Assembly: GCF_026212465.1 (NCBI RefSeq)
Contig: NC_080059.1
Location: 12,173,829 to 12,237,828, forward strand
Direction: 5' to 3'
DNA: 64,000 nucleotides
Source of the DNA: Amaranthus tricolor
Lineage: Eukaryota > Streptophyta > Magnoliopsida > Caryophyllales > Amaranthaceae
This document shows positions 61,437-64,000 of this stretch, one piece after another. The first letter of the stretch is position 1, and each line of letters opens with the position of its first letter. The notes beneath the pieces were generated by a model that saw only the letters and a program-made list of their open reading frames with translations, ran no database searches and was not told where the DNA came from. The translations under genes were made by a program, and so were the position numbers.

Positions 61437-61450
61437 TGGTATCAGAGCCA
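61437..61450 (+). promoter_or_regulatory. Primer-binding site for initiator tRNA-Met
   Basis: The sequence tggtatcagagcca immediately follows the LTR. It is the standard plant copia site complementary to the 3' end of initiator methionine tRNA, where minus-strand DNA synthesis starts. Confidence 0.9.
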
Positions 61451-61517
61451 TCTCTGATCCTCGATCTCAGTTTCTAATTTCTTGCATTTTTTTTTTCTAA
61501 ACTTCTAAGTTTCTATT

Positions 61518-64000
61518 ATGGCTGCCATCTCTTCTAATCATTCCTCTACTTCCCATTCCAATTCAACCATTGATCCTACACAAGATCTAGCAAGCATCTA
61601 TTATTTACACCCTTCCGATCATGCTAGTACTAAGCTAGTGTCTAATCTCTTTGATGGATCCGGTTATGGTGATTGGAAGCGTTCTGTTATCATTGGACTC
61701 ACCGCCAAAAACAAGATGAGTTTCATTAATAACACTCTCCCTAAACCTACAAACAATTCTGTTCTGCAAAAAGCCTGGGAACGTTGCAACAACATGGTTA
61801 TAGGTTGGCTCATTGCCTCCCTAGATCGAAATCTTTCCAAAAGTATTATGTACTATTGCACAGCTGCTGAGATTTGGAAGGATCTTGAAGACAGATTTGG
61901 TCAGTCTTCTTGCTCTCAACTCTATGGTTTACATGAGGACCTTGCTACTTTGAGTCAAAGCGCTGGTATGACAATAGCTGACTATTTTACCAAAGCTAAG
62001 TCTCTTTGGGACGAATTGGATAATTTTAGTCCAATTCCTACATGCACTTGCGATGGTTGTTCTTGCAATTTGACTAAACGAGTACTCAAGATGCAGCAAG
62101 AACACCGTATCATGCAATTTCTGATGAAGGTTGACCCTAAGTACAATCAAGTTCGCACCAATATTTTGATGATGGATGATTTACCAAATGCTTCTGTCAT
62201 TTACCCTCTCTTGCAACAAGAAGAAAGGCACAAGGAGGTTAGTAAACTTACTACTAATCCTACTGATTCCATGGTGTTTGCTGTTGATAGGAAGCAGTAT
62301 TATCAGAGGCACTCTGATCACCACACACAGGACAGGTCCATCTCTGGTAATAAGCGTCATGCCTCTTATGTCTGTGAGCATTGCAAAATCCCTGGCCATT
62401 CTATTGAGAGATGTTTTAAAATACATAGCTATCCTCCAAATTCTAGGCGCCAACTTACCAAGAAAATCGCTACTAACATGCATACTGATCCTCCTCCTAC
62501 TTCTTCTGATGTTAAGGAGACAAGTCTTACACAAGCCCAATTTAATCATCTACTAACTCTTCTTGGCAAGAAAGATGTTGATAAACCACTTGATGTTGAT
62601 ACTTCTACTAATACCACCAGCAATTTAGCAGGTATTTCCTATTTTACTTCTCACAACTCTTATTCACATTGGATCATTGATATTGGTGCAACCGATCACA
62701 TGTGTAACAATCTCAGTGTTTTTACTAATATTACTCCAGTTACTTCTGCTCATTGCATTACTATCCCTGATGGCAGCATACTAACTGTTTCTAAGCAAGG
62801 AGATATCCTTCTAGACAATGATATTACTCTCACTAAAGTGCTATATGTTCCACAGCTCCATTTTAATTTGATCTCAGCATCTAAACTGTGCCTTGATTAC
62901 AACTGCTCAATTCTTTTTAACTCTACCTCTTGTTATATACAGGACCCTACAATGAAGAGGCTTTTACCTCTTGGTAAATTCTCCAAAGGTCTTTATTACT
63001 TGCTGGACAACCGTGTTCCTCCTAATGCATGTGATGTCACCATCACTACTCCTAATAAGACCAATCTGGCTTGTACTACCTCTATGATACAACAAGCCAA
63101 GCTACTACACCTACGGCTAGGACATGCTACTTTTGAGAAAATCAAATTGATGTACCCCTATATTGATGTTACTACAATCAAGAACACTTTCATTTGCTCT
63201 ATTTGTCCTGCTGCACGTCAGAATCGATTATCTTTTAAGCCTAGTGTTTTTCATGCTGATTCTGCTTTTGCTTTATTGCATCTAGATACATGAGGCCCTT
63301 ATACTACCCCTACTCTTACTGGTTGCCATTAATTTTTGATTATTGTTGATGATTTCACACGTGCCACATGGACTTTTCTTTTAAAAACGAAGGCTGAATG
63401 TGTTCCTGTGCTACACAATTTCATTAAATTTGTAGCCACACAATTTAACACTAATGTTAAGTCCATTCGTTCTGAAAATGCCAAAGAATTTTGTGAGGGT
63501 GCAATTTTGAAATTTTATCATGCCAATGGTATTTACCATCAAACGATTTGTGTAGAAACACCTCAACAAAATGGGCGTGTTGAACGCAAACACAAACACC
63601 TTCTTGAGGTAGCACGGGCTTTACGTTTTCAATCAAATCTACCTATGACTTTTTGGGGAGAATCCATTCAATGTGCTACTTATCTTATAAACCGGATGCC
63701 TTTATCTTCTCTTGGTAATGTCTCCCCTTATGAACGACTTTATGGTGTTCCACCTAATAATTCCCATTTGCGTTCTTTTGGTTGTCTTTGCTTTGTTTCC
63801 ACCATCAAACTAGGAAGAAGCAAATTTCATAGTAGGGCTCACCTTTGTATTTTTGTTGGGTATCCCTATGGTCAAAAGGGCTATAAGCTATATAACATTG
63901 CTTCCGAGAAACTTCTAGTTTCACGTGATGTCATTTTCCACGAACATCACTTTCCATTTCATCTCTCACCCACTTCTAACCCCACTCAAATTTATTTACC
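61518..64000 (+). pseudogene. Ty1/copia gag-pol, degenerate, cut by window end
   Basis: The frame runs open from ATG 61518 to a TGA at 63291 (591 codons), then pol continues in the same reading frame past a further stop near 63330 to the window edge. Order: gag of the copia type (about 1-280), CCHC zinc knuckle (C286, C289, H294, C299), protease (WIIDIGATDHM, about 385-396), integrase HHCC zinc site (H531, H536, C560, C563), then the integrase core (IVDDFTR, then RSENAKEF, then TPQQNGRVERKH). This order of protease then integrase defines Ty1/copia. Damage seen: the protease active site reads D-I-G instead of the usual D-S-G or D-T-G; the second catalytic Asp of integrase is Glu; two in-frame stops interrupt the integrase region. 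Reverse transcriptase and RNase H lie outside the window. The copy is not autonomous, though fairly young. Confidence 0.88.

Overview
This is nuclear DNA from a flowering plant, almost certainly a eudicot. It has long genes with many GT-AG introns, AT-rich intergenic DNA, and fragments of plant LINEs, LTR retrotransposons, Helitrons and MITEs. MITE pieces with a GAGACGGTCTC-type end remind me of Amaranthaceae/Caryophyllales genomes, but that is only an impression and I cannot name the species.

Layout. (1) 1-3466, + strand: the 3' part of a gene for a probable nuclear protein I cannot name. (2) 3467-11198: gene-free, repeat-rich DNA holding an inverted-repeat element with a short Helitron-like insert, a second Helitron-like fragment, an RTE-type LINE tail, a long (AT)n run and an LTR-like stretch. 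(3) 11199-27283, + strand: a complete 8-exon THO5 gene (808 aa, THO/TREX mRNA export complex) whose introns are swollen by LINE pieces, MITEs and local duplications. (4) 28180-38897, - strand: a complete 10-exon gene for an EXA1-type GYF-domain protein (1801 aa), convergent with THO5. (5) 38898-49089: about 10 kb of repeats, including decayed Stowaway-like MITEs, a likely 1.67 kb solo LTR, a complex tandem array, an inverted minisatellite and a large (TA)n block. (6) 49090-59656, - strand: a second complete 10-exon EXA1 gene (1796 aa), a direct tandem duplicate of the first. (7) 59657-61232: no gene seen. (8) 61233-64000, + strand: the 5' part of a Ty1/copia retrotransposon with LTR, primer-binding site and gag-pol, carrying stops and altered catalytic residues and cut by the window end.

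I worked out both EXA1 models and the THO5 model exon by exon; all splice phases agree and no internal stop remains. From memory, THO5 and EXA1 are also near neighbours in Arabidopsis (AT5G42920 and AT5G42950), so the pair appears to be old conserved synteny and the second EXA1 a later local duplication. The two main families belong to mRNA handling: THO5 in nuclear co-transcriptional export, EXA1 in cap-binding-protein (eIF4E) associated translational control, where it is known as a potexvirus susceptibility factor.

I found no new multigene system. The points most worth a second look are the EXA1 duplication with diverged promoters and glutamine tracts, an intron-to-intron copy inside the second EXA1, a LINE with inverted halves in THO5, and several foldback-like repeats of unusual construction.
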